Origin: Armatimonadota bacterium
Lineage (GTDB): Bacteria > Cloacimonadota > Cloacimonadia > Cloacimonadales > TCS61
Assembly: GCA_030612605.1 (NCBI GenBank)
Contig: JAUWNO010000107.1
Location: 1 to 7,263 of the forward strand
Length of the DNA: 7,263 nucleotides
Reading direction: 5' to 3'
Position numbers and translations under genes: made by a program. Positions 1-5,407 of the stretch are shown piece by piece (positions within the stretch are counted from its first letter, which is position 1; each line of letters starts with the position of its first letter). The notes under the pieces are model-generated. The model was given only the letters and a program-made list of their open reading frames with translations. It did not search any database and was not told the DNA's origin.

Positions 1-1
1 G

Positions 2-574
2 GTTTTGATCTCAGTCATTTTATATTCAACTTCTTTGTACACAGCCGGAAATCCAACCGGTTTACTGCTTCCTTTTTTACTTGGTGTTGGAATGGCAATT
101 CCCTGGCCCTTTGCCGGAGCCGGACTTTCCTTCCTTCCTAAACCCGGTACTTGGATGAAATGGGTGAAAATCATATTTGGAATCATAATTCTTATTATTG
201 CTATCTTTTATATCTATACTGGTGTAAAGATATTCAAAAGCAACAAGCCCGTAGAAGCTGGAGAATATTCTCATGAAACTTCCGAACTCCCCTGGAAGCA
301 TTCGATCACAGAAGGATTATTGGAAGCAAAGAAAACAGGAAAGCCGGTCTTTATAGATTTCTGGGCAACCTGGTGTAAAAATTGTCTTGTTATGGATGCA
401 ACTACTTTCAAAGATGAAAAAGTGATACAGGAATTTGAGAATTACATTTTGGTTAAATACAAAGCTGAAAACCTTAAAGTTTCACCTACAAAAGAAATTT
501 TAAAACACTTTGAGATTATTGGCTTGCCCACTTATATTGCTTTAGCTCCGAAAAAAGTTAAGTCTAATTTATGA
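2..574 (+). CDS. dsbD: DsbD-like thiol:disulfide interchange protein, 3' part, C-terminally short
   Basis: The reading frame is open from the first bases, so the gene begins outside the window; an in-frame TTG at 5 is probably not the true start. Visible parts are the last membrane helices of a DsbD/CcdA core, with the family-typical LPKPGTWM loop before a strongly hydrophobic helix (about residues 53-72 from codon 2). A linker and a thioredoxin domain with WATWCKNC follow (cysteines at about 125 and 128), then the cis-proline in GLPTY at about 176. DsbD proteins carry electrons from cytoplasmic thioredoxin across the inner membrane to envelope thiol proteins. Only 14 residues follow the cis-proline, whereas a thioredoxin fold normally needs about 30 or more to finish its last strand and helix. 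The domain therefore looks truncated, and repeat DNA begins right after it. Family assignment is good; whether it still works is unclear. Confidence 0.85.
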   Translation, partial: VLISVILYSTSLYTAGNPTGLLLPFLLGVGMAIPWPFAGAGLSFLPKPGTWMKWVKIIFGIIILIIAIFYIYTGVKIFKSNKPVEAGEYSHETSELPWKHSITEGLLEAKKTGKPVFIDFWATWCKNCLVMDATTFKDEKVIQEFENYILVKYKAENLKVSPTKEILKHFEIIGLPTYIALAPKKVKSNL

Positions 575-587
575 ATGAAATCAGCTT

Positions 588-610
588 GTTCCTTAACTCT
601 GTTTGGGAAT
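588..610. repeat. Imperfect hairpin after the dsbD-like gene
   Basis: TTCCTTAAC (589-597) and GTTTGGGAA (601-609) can pair over nine positions with one mismatch and one G-U pair, around a TCT loop. It lies 14 bases after the dsbD-like stop codon. No T-run follows, so a classic intrinsic terminator is not supported. It may be part of a dispersed repeat. Confidence 0.45.
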
Positions 611-618
611 ACAATACA

Positions 619-640
619 TTACGAAAGAGGACTTTCGTAA
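619..640. repeat. Perfect 9-bp hairpin, TTACGAAAG/CTTTCGTAA
   Basis: TTACGAAAG (619-627) is the exact reverse complement of CTTTCGTAA (632-640), with a 4-base AGGA loop. It sits between the dsbD-like gene and the PKD lipoprotein gene and overlaps the tandem repeat at 627-670. No T-run follows, so it is called a repeat. It could still stabilise or end the upstream transcript. Confidence 0.6.
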
Positions 641-670
641 CGAGCAAAAAGAGGATTTTCGTAACGAGCA
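627..670. repeat. Two tandem copies of a 24-base unit
   Basis: The unit starting GAGGACTTTCGTAACGAGCA at 627-646 is repeated at 651-670 with one change in 20 bases (C to T), at a 24-base period. The second copy keeps CGTAACGAGCA but its TTTTCG changes the pairing of the upstream hairpin. The sequence has no coding character. It ends 24 bases before the next start codon, so the following gene's leader is partly made of repeat DNA. Confidence 0.65.
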
Positions 671-694
671 CCAAAAAAATTAGAAGGAAAAAAA

Positions 695-1948
695 ATGAAG
701 AAATTTCTAATCTTATTTTGTTTGATATTAATACTTTTTGCTTGTGATAGATTCGAGCATAACTTCGAACCGGAAATTATTCCTCCCCAAGCCCGGATAT
801 CTGCTATTCCCACTCTGGGATATGTGCCTATGGTGGTTGCATTTACAGATAGTTCAATAGCTGGCACAAATCCTATTACAAGTTGGGAATGGGATTTTGA
901 TAATGACGGAACTGTCGATTCCCTTGAGCAAAATCCGATCTATACCTATAATGAAGTTGGAGAGTATTATGCTAAATTGACCGTATCTGACGGAGAACTC
1001 ACAAGTCTGGATTCGATTATAATTTCCGTTCTGGAAGTGGGAGCTCCAATAGCTGATTTCAGTTTTGAACCAGCATCAGGTTATGCACCTTTAGAAGTAT
1101 CATTCACAGATGAATCACAACCCGGATCGTATCCTATCACAAGCTGGGAATGGGATTTCGAAAATGATGGAGTAATTGATTCTTACGAACAAAATCCAAC
1201 TTATACTTATAATGAGGTGGGAAATTATACAATTAAATTAACCGTTTCTGATGGAGAACTCAGCAGTAGCATCACAAAAGATATTTCAGTCTTTGGTCAA
1301 AATGTTCTGGTGGAACTTGCTACATCTCTCAGTTGTCCAAATTGCCATTATGTGGAAACTGCTTTGCATAATTTGAAAGAACAATACGGAAATCGTTTAT
1401 GTTATGTAGAATATCATCTCAATGACCCGCTGGATATTGGTAATTATGATTTTCTTTCATATTATAATTTATCACCATATTTGCCAACTTCAATGACTCA
1501 GGGAACTCAGACTATCATTGGTGGTTCTCCAACTTCCCAGGATGAATTGAATGCACTTATCACGCCAATCTTAGCTGAAACTCCTCTTGTTCAGTTCTAT
1601 GATTTTAATGCAACTTTAGAAGCTGATACTCTGAATGGTTTGGTTCTTTTGAATGTTGATAGTTCAGTTCCATTAGATGATCTTTATCTGAAATTCGTTC
1701 TTATTGAAGATGAAAATACAAATTATTTGAATGCTGCTCACGAGTATCCTTTGAACGTGGCTATTGCCAAAGGAGAGCTTTCCATTTCTGCATATAATTT
1801 CGATGAGCCTGTTGAATTTGCTTTGCCGGGTCTTTCGGACCTGCCGGATGATATTACACTGGTCATCTGGGTGCAAACCCTGGCAGATCCGTATAATTCG
1901 AGTACCTGCAAAGTTTATAATGTAACAGAAAAAGCGATCACACAATAA
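695..1948 (+). CDS. Lipoprotein with two PKD domains and an Omp28-like thioredoxin-fold domain (CPNC)
   Basis: The 417-residue product starts at ATG 695 after AGAAGGAA. A signal peptide ends in a lipobox, L-F-A-C, with the lipidated cysteine at residue 17. Two PKD domains follow (about 31-113 and 117-199), each with the hallmark WEWDF core, and they are close enough in DNA to suggest internal duplication. From about 202 the VLVELATSLSCPNC stretch begins an Omp28-like thioredoxin-fold domain, with redox cysteines at 214 and 217 and a candidate cis-proline at 264 (YLPTS). PKD domains are usually display or binding modules; the CxxC domain suggests thiol-disulfide exchange at the cell surface or in the periplasm. 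Its redox region aligns with the protein starting at 5408, which has TGA where this one has Cys214. The order here, PKD before thioredoxin, is reversed there. Substrate unknown. Confidence 0.85.
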   Translation: MKKFLILFCLILILFACDRFEHNFEPEIIPPQARISAIPTLGYVPMVVAFTDSSIAGTNPITSWEWDFDNDGTVDSLEQNPIYTYNEVGEYYAKLTVSDGELTSLDSIIISVLEVGAPIADFSFEPASGYAPLEVSFTDESQPGSYPITSWEWDFENDGVIDSYEQNPTYTYNEVGNYTIKLTVSDGELSSSITKDISVFGQNVLVELATSLSCPNCHYVETALHNLKEQYGNRLCYVEYHLNDPLDIGNYDFLSYYNLSPYLPTSMTQGTQTIIGGSPTSQDELNALITPILAETPLVQFYDFNATLEADTLNGLVLLNVDSSVPLDDLYLKFVLIEDENTNYLNAAHEYPLNVAIAKGELSISAYNFDEPVEFALPGLSDLPDDITLVIWVQTLADPYNSSTCKVYNVTEKAITQ

Positions 1949-2011
1949 GGAGAAAAAAAATTAGACGCAGATATACACAGATAAAATATGATAAATTAGA
2001 GTCCATCCGTA

Positions 2012-2117
2012 AACTCACCCCCAGCCCCTCTCTTAAGAAGAGAGGGGAGAATGAGAACTCGTATCTTCATAGTTTACTTATGTTTCCCCTCTTTTACAAA
2101 GAGGGGTTAGGGGAGTT
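2012..2117. repeat. Branched hairpin repeat inside the MITE-like unit
   Basis: Two strong hairpins lie side by side: CCCCTCTCTT (2025-2034) with AAGAGAGGGG (2038-2047), and CCCCTCTTT (2086-2094) with AAAGAGGGG (2098-2106). The outer arms AACTC (2012-2016) and GAGTT (2113-2117), plus nearby CCCC and GGG runs, can close them into a three-way shape. Another copy of this layout lies at 4472-4546. CT-rich palindromes of this kind are dispersed in many bacterial genomes. Confidence 0.6.
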
Positions 2118-2139
2118 AGAAATCGGAAAATCATACTTT

Positions 2140-2202
2140 ACCCCGTTGGATAACAATCTGTTATTCTGTTATATTAATGAATTAGATTCTATCCTACGGG
2201 GT
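2140..2202. repeat. Inverted repeat around CCCCGTTGGATA
   Basis: ACCCCGTTGGATA (2140-2152) pairs with TATCCTACGGGGT (2190-2202) at 12 of 13 positions, enclosing a 37-base AT-rich loop. It forms the right half of the MITE-like unit. Nothing indicates a gene or a classic terminator. Confidence 0.5.
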
Positions 2203-2335
2203 TTACGGATACACTCTAATTATGAAATGATTTTTTAAAAATTGTAGATTATTAGAAAACATAATGAAGCTAATCATATTAAATCATAAAAATTCAGAGT
2301 TAATCAGCGTCAGAATAAATTAAGGAGAAAAATAG

Positions 2336-2884
2336 ATGACATTACGAAATCTAATTTCAATCATAATCCTGATATTAATTTTAGTCCAATTATCTGCATT
2401 GGAAAAAGCCCCTGATTTCAAACTGGAAAATATGAAAGGGAAACATGTAAAATTATCTGACTTCCTGGAAAAAGGACTTGTTATTCTCGATTTCTGGGCA
2501 ACCTGGTGCGAGCCCTGTAAAAAAGAACTTCCTGCCCTGAGTAAAATTCAGGATAAATACAAAAAGCATATAACAATCCTAACGATCAGTTGTGATAAAC
2601 CACGCAACAAGGATAAGGCAAAAGCTTATATTAAATCCAAAAGATTTAATGTTGTGAATCTCTTTGATACAAAAAAAAATGTTCAGAAACTTTATAATAT
2701 CACGAATATTCCACGCACATTTATCATCGCTCCAGACAGTACGATTCTGTATGATCATACTGGTTATCAACGCGGAGATGAAAAAGAAATCGAAGCTGAA
2801 ATCATAAAATGGATTAATTCAAATGAACTCAAAACAGAAGAAATTGATGAAGAAAATATTAAGAATCCGGAAAATGATTCATAG
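2336..2884 (+). CDS. Exported TlpA-like thiol-disulfide oxidoreductase (WCEPC)
   Basis: The 182-residue protein starts at ATG 2336, eight bases after AAGGAG. A short charged start and a hydrophobic stretch (about 6-19) form a signal peptide or N-terminal anchor with a likely cleavage after Ser-Ala at 20-21. The rest is a TlpA/ResA-type thioredoxin fold: the APDFKLENMKG opening typical of redoxins, DFWATWCEPCKKELP with redox cysteines at 58 and 61, and the cis-proline in NIPRTF at 126. A third cysteine at 86 (SCDK) is not part of the active site. A charged Glu/Asn tail from about 163 is extra to the fold. These proteins usually reduce envelope disulfides and are recharged by DsbD or CcdA. The next gene's ribosome site overlaps this gene's stop, so the two are probably translated together. 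Confidence 0.9.
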   Translation: MTLRNLISIIILILILVQLSALEKAPDFKLENMKGKHVKLSDFLEKGLVILDFWATWCEPCKKELPALSKIQDKYKKHITILTISCDKPRNKDKAKAYIKSKRFNVVNLFDTKKNVQKLYNITNIPRTFIIAPDSTILYDHTGYQRGDEKEIEAEIIKWINSNELKTEEIDEENIKNPENDS

Positions 2885-2888
2885 GTGA
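2883..2888 (+). promoter_or_regulatory. Ribosome site overlapping the TlpA stop codon, sets the start at 2894
   Basis: AGGTGA at 2883-2888 overlaps the TAG stop (2882-2884) and lies five bases before ATG 2894. A GTG at 2885 is in the same frame but lies inside this site and has only weak pairing upstream. ATG 2894 also gives a cleaner signal peptide (MKRII...). This supports translational coupling of the two genes. Confidence 0.7.
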
Positions 2889-2893
2889 ATCTG

Positions 2894-4360
2894 ATGAAAA
2901 GAATTATTATAATCTTTATTTTTTGTTTTACAATTTTTCCATTATTTGCCAAAAATGATATTTCCATTTCCGGTGTGAATGAAATTGAATACATTTATCG
3001 CGACCGCAGAATTGAGTATCGAAATTATCTTTCCAATAAATTACAGTTTCAGATGCAGTATAAAAATTTCCTGGCTGGCTTTAAATACGATGTTTTCTAT
3101 CCCAAACATGATAGATTTCTGGATATTGATAATATCATTAATGAAGATGATATTGATGATATCCTTAAAAATTCTGAAGAGAATGAATTTTATTTTGATG
3201 AATATTTTCTGCAGTTTGAAACTGATGAGATATTTGCAAAACTAGGAACTTATGATGCAGTGATCGGTTCAGGTATGGTTCTGCACGCCTATTATGATGA
3301 AGATTTTGATGAGGATTCGCGCCTTACCGGACTTTACGGTCAGACGATTTTCGACAGGTGGCAGATTCAGACTTTTTATGGTTTGATGAAAAGTGATATT
3401 TTTGATGATGAAAATGATAATGTGGGAGCGGTTGATTTTGATTTTAATATCCTTGAATCTTTAAAATTCGGAGCAAATTACACAATGCATCAAGAACTGA
3501 CAGATCCGAAAGATGATGAATTTAATCGAAGAAATATTTTTTCCGAACGAATCGATTTTGAAACCGACATGTTTGAAATTTCTACAGAATTTGCTTCCAG
3601 CAAAGATGACAATGATTTAGAAGGTTCAGCTTTTTATTCGAACATAACAACCTATCTCAATAAAATCACTTTAATCGGTGAATATAAAAACTATGAAAAT
3701 TTCGATTCTAAAATCTCAGATCTACCCACTGCAAACTATAGCGGTGAACCTATCGATGATAGCTGGCAACCTGGCTATGATGAAGAAGGATTGATGGGTG
3801 AAGTTATTTTTTTGCCAGATTATAATAATGAATTTGTTATCAATTATGCAGAAGGTTGGTCCAGCGATTCTAAAGTTCGCCAAGCCGATTTCTATTCCGA
3901 ATTCCAGCATGAATTTGAAAACCTGATTTTCACAGTTAATTATCATCACCTTGAACAAATGAATAAAAATATCAATAACTGGAAAAAAGAACTTACTCCA
4001 GCAGTGAACTTCGATTTCGCTTTAGGAAAATTTCCCATCATAATTAAAACAGAATATCAATACATCGAAAAAGAACAGGGAACTGCGACCAAATCGCATT
4101 ATGAACCAAGAATTCAAACTGATGTTTCCTATGATAAATACTCGTTTTCATTAACAGTAGAAAACCAGATAGGTGAATCTGCTGATGGAGATGACGGGGA
4201 GTTATGGATTGGTGGAGAACTCGCTGTTAATATTTTTGATAATACTAACTTGAGAATTTTCGGAGGTAAGGAGAAAGGTGGTAAAATCTGTCGTAATGGT
4301 GTTTGCCGCTATCAATCCGAATTTGAAGGTGTGAGAGTTGAAATCACTACATCATTTTGA
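2894..4360 (+). CDS. DUF6029-like outer-membrane beta-barrel protein
   Basis: The product has 488 residues from ATG 2894. A signal peptide (about 1-19, ending LFA) is followed by a long series of alternating aromatic and polar strands with acidic loops, as in an outer-membrane barrel. The protein ends in Phe (EITTSF), the usual signal for barrel assembly. The tail GGKEKGGKICRNGVCRY, with cysteines at 466 and 471 and then FEGVRVEITTSF, resembles what I recall of the DUF6029 family; that recall needs a profile search. Function is unknown. The gene is coupled to the TlpA-like gene, so the late cysteine pair could form a disulfide handled by it (inference). It ends at TGA, and its end at a barrel-type Phe shows TGA is a true stop in this genome. 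Confidence 0.8.
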   Translation: MKRIIIIFIFCFTIFPLFAKNDISISGVNEIEYIYRDRRIEYRNYLSNKLQFQMQYKNFLAGFKYDVFYPKHDRFLDIDNIINEDDIDDILKNSEENEFYFDEYFLQFETDEIFAKLGTYDAVIGSGMVLHAYYDEDFDEDSRLTGLYGQTIFDRWQIQTFYGLMKSDIFDDENDNVGAVDFDFNILESLKFGANYTMHQELTDPKDDEFNRRNIFSERIDFETDMFEISTEFASSKDDNDLEGSAFYSNITTYLNKITLIGEYKNYENFDSKISDLPTANYSGEPIDDSWQPGYDEEGLMGEVIFLPDYNNEFVINYAEGWSSDSKVRQADFYSEFQHEFENLIFTVNYHHLEQMNKNINNWKKELTPAVNFDFALGKFPIIIKTEYQYIEKEQGTATKSHYEPRIQTDVSYDKYSFSLTVENQIGESADGDDGELWIGGELAVNIFDNTNLRIFGGKEKGGKICRNGVCRYQSEFEGVRVEITTSF

Positions 4361-4381
4361 ATTGAAAATTGAAAATTGAAT
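4361..4381. repeat. Three short tandem copies of ATTGAAA
   Basis: Directly after the barrel gene's stop codon, ATTGAAA occurs at 4361-4367 and 4368-4374, followed by ATTGAAT at 4375-4381. This is a seven-base tandem repeat with no coding sense. Confidence 0.55.
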
Positions 4382-4382
4382 A

Positions 4383-4430
4383 TTTCATCAGACCTGACTC
4401 GCGGCAAAGCGTGAGTCGGAGATGATGAAA
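4383..4430. repeat. Long hairpin after the barrel gene
   Basis: TTTCATCA (4383-4390) is the exact reverse complement of TGATGAAA (4423-4430), and inside it GACTC (4396-4400) pairs with GAGTC (4413-4417). An A-run follows on this strand, so a plus-strand terminator would lack its U-tract; the T-run lies on the minus strand. It could protect the mRNA 3' end or act as a weak terminator. Confidence 0.5.
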
Positions 4431-4471
4431 AAAATAATTTATAAAGAGTTCTAAAAAAATAGAGTGATTTT

Positions 4472-4546
4472 CACCTCACCTCAATCCTCTCCTAAGAGGA
4501 GAGGAAGTTTTCCTTCTCCTCGATAGGAGAAGGTCGGGATGAGGTG
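4472..4546. repeat. Branched hairpin repeat, second copy of the CT-rich layout
   Basis: CCTCTCCT (4486-4493) pairs with AGGAGAGG (4497-4504), and CCTTCTCCT (4512-4520) pairs with AGGAGAAGG (4525-4533). The outer arms CACCTCA (4472-4478) and TGAGGTG (4540-4546) close both into a three-way shape. This is the same layout as 2012-2117 but without the long terminal repeats. It ends 31 bases before the next start codon. No gene is seen in 4361-4577. Confidence 0.65.
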
Positions 4547-4577
4547 GATATGATAAGAAAAAAAAAAGGAGAAAAAG

Positions 4578-5318
4578 ATGAGAAAATTATTATTTGTTTT
4601 ATTTATTGTTTTTTGTATGAATTTGCTTTTTGCAGAACTGGTGGTTGATATCCCCTTTGATTTGGATGTTATCGGTGATTCATTTGCAGCTACCGGTCCA
4701 TACGAATATACTTCCGATTGGATTACTGCTACCAATACAGGTTCAGAAACTTATACATACACTTTTTTATATTCATATGAAAATATACCCGCAGGTTGGT
4801 CGATGAGTGTGTGTACTCCAACTTCATGTTTCATGTTGAATTATCCAGCTCCTATCGAACTTGGCCCCGGTGAATCTGAACAGATTCACTTCATTGTTTC
4901 TGTAACAAGCATAGGTGGATTTGGTTTTAATTTCACTTTTGCCGAAGGAGATTTACCTGAACCTTTGAGTTTTGATTTTACCTTCAATACAGAAGATAAT
5001 GTTGGAATCGAAAACGAATCTCAAATTACTGTTTCTGAAGTGGAGCTTTATCAAAATTATCCAAATCCTTTTAATCCAACAACAACGATTTCTTACAATC
5101 TAAATGAGAAAGAAGCAGAAATTGCTTCTATTGACATTTATAATCTTAAGGGTCAATTAATAAAAACCTTTACAAATTTGACGGTGTCAAATAATTTTGG
5201 TTATGTTGTTTGGAATGGGAAAGATGATAGCAATAACAGTGTTTCCAGCGGAATCTATTTATTCAAATTGAATGGAGCAATAAAAAGCCCTTTAAGGAAA
5301 ATGGTCCTGATGAAATAA
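4578..5318 (+). CDS. Secreted protein with type IX-like C-terminal sorting domain
   Basis: The 246-residue product starts at ATG 4578, six bases after AAGGAG. A signal peptide ends at about residue 19 (LLFA). Residues about 20-140 look like a beta-sandwich with a close cysteine pair, C79 and C84 (WSMSVCTPTSCF), followed by LGPGESEQIHF, a pattern typical of Ig-like repeats in surface proteins. From about 157 the ELYQNYPNPFNPTTTISY motif starts a C-terminal sorting-type domain ending GIYLFKL...RKMVLMK. In the FCB group such tails send proteins through type IX secretion to the surface. The core has no enzyme motif I recognise, so its function is unknown. It lies 89 bases before the candidate selenoprotein gene on the same strand and may be cotranscribed. 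The cysteine pair may be a client of the thiol proteins nearby (inference). Confidence 0.8.
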   Translation: MRKLLFVLFIVFCMNLLFAELVVDIPFDLDVIGDSFAATGPYEYTSDWITATNTGSETYTYTFLYSYENIPAGWSMSVCTPTSCFMLNYPAPIELGPGESEQIHFIVSVTSIGGFGFNFTFAEGDLPEPLSFDFTFNTEDNVGIENESQITVSEVELYQNYPNPFNPTTTISYNLNEKEAEIASIDIYNLKGQLIKTFTNLTVSNNFGYVVWNGKDDSNNSVSSGIYLFKLNGAIKSPLRKMVLMK

Positions 5319-5335
5319 TGAAAGATTTCACCCAA

Positions 5336-5359
5336 TGGAATATTAACTTCGTTATTCCA
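5336..5359. repeat. Weak 7-bp hairpin between genes
   Basis: TGGAATA (5336-5342) pairs with TATTCCA (5353-5359) around a 10-base loop. No T-run follows, so a terminator is not supported. Its position between the sorting-domain gene and the candidate selenoprotein gene is the only reason to note it. Confidence 0.3.
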
Positions 5360-5394
5360 CAAGGCAGACAGGATAAATATTAATAAAATAAAAA

Positions 5395-5401
5395 AAGGAG
5401 A
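5395..5401 (+). promoter_or_regulatory. Ribosome site for the candidate selenoprotein gene
   Basis: AAGGAGA at 5395-5401 lies seven bases before ATG 5408 and is as strong as the sites of the other genes in this window. An earlier ATG at 5403 reads ATG CTA TGA and stops at once. Its presence shows the short pre-TGA reading frame is meant to be translated. Confidence 0.75.
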
Positions 5402-5407
5402 GATGCT

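Larger units (their letters stand above)
1995..2220. mobile_element. MITE-like element with about 20-bp terminal inverted repeats
   Basis: ATTAGAGTCCATCCGTAAAC at 1995-2014 and GTTTACGGATACACTCTAAT at 2201-2220 are inverted repeats matching at 18 of 20 positions. The unit is 226 bases long and has no coding capacity. Trimming to GAGT...ACTC (1999-2216) leaves a TA on each side, as expected for a Tc1/mariner or IS630-type target duplication; that part is inference. The inside is rich in further inverted repeats. No transposase is present, so it would be non-autonomous. Confidence 0.6.
1946..2332. repeat. 12-bp direct repeats bounding the gene-free insert
   Basis: TAAGGAGAAAAA occurs at 1946-1957 and identically at 2321-2332. 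The left copy includes the stop codon of the PKD lipoprotein gene and looks like an orphan ribosome site; the right copy is the functional site of the TlpA-like gene. The arrangement fits a target duplication around an insert of about 360 bases, but AAGGAG in A-rich sequence recurs before other genes here, so convergence is possible. Confidence 0.5.
1949..2335. other. 387-base gene-free region made of nested inverted repeats
   Basis: No credible gene lies here. From outside in, it holds the 12-bp direct repeats; a diverged inverted pair, GACGCAGAT (1964-1972) and ATCAGCGTC (2303-2311), matching at 8 of 9; a MITE-like unit at 1995-2220; and inside that, a branched set of hairpins at 2012-2117 and another inverted pair at 2140-2202. 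The region separates the lipoprotein gene from the TlpA-like gene, which otherwise look like operon neighbours. I see no confident promoter or terminator. Confidence 0.65.

Noticed and set aside
572..640. A second selenocysteine readthrough at the dsbD-like stop TGA
   Set aside because: Reading through gives about 21 residues before TAA at 638-640 with no thioredoxin-like pattern, and the position is not a redox cysteine site.
619..640. Intrinsic terminator after the dsbD-like gene
   Set aside because: The 9-bp stem is perfect but is followed by CGAGCAAAAAG, without the T-run needed.
627..670. CRISPR-like repeats
   Set aside because: There are only two copies, directly abutting with no unique spacer, and no cas gene is present.
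2885..2893. GTG start at 2885 for the barrel protein
   Set aside because: ATG 2894 has AGGTGA at a suitable distance, and this site would be consumed by the GTG start.
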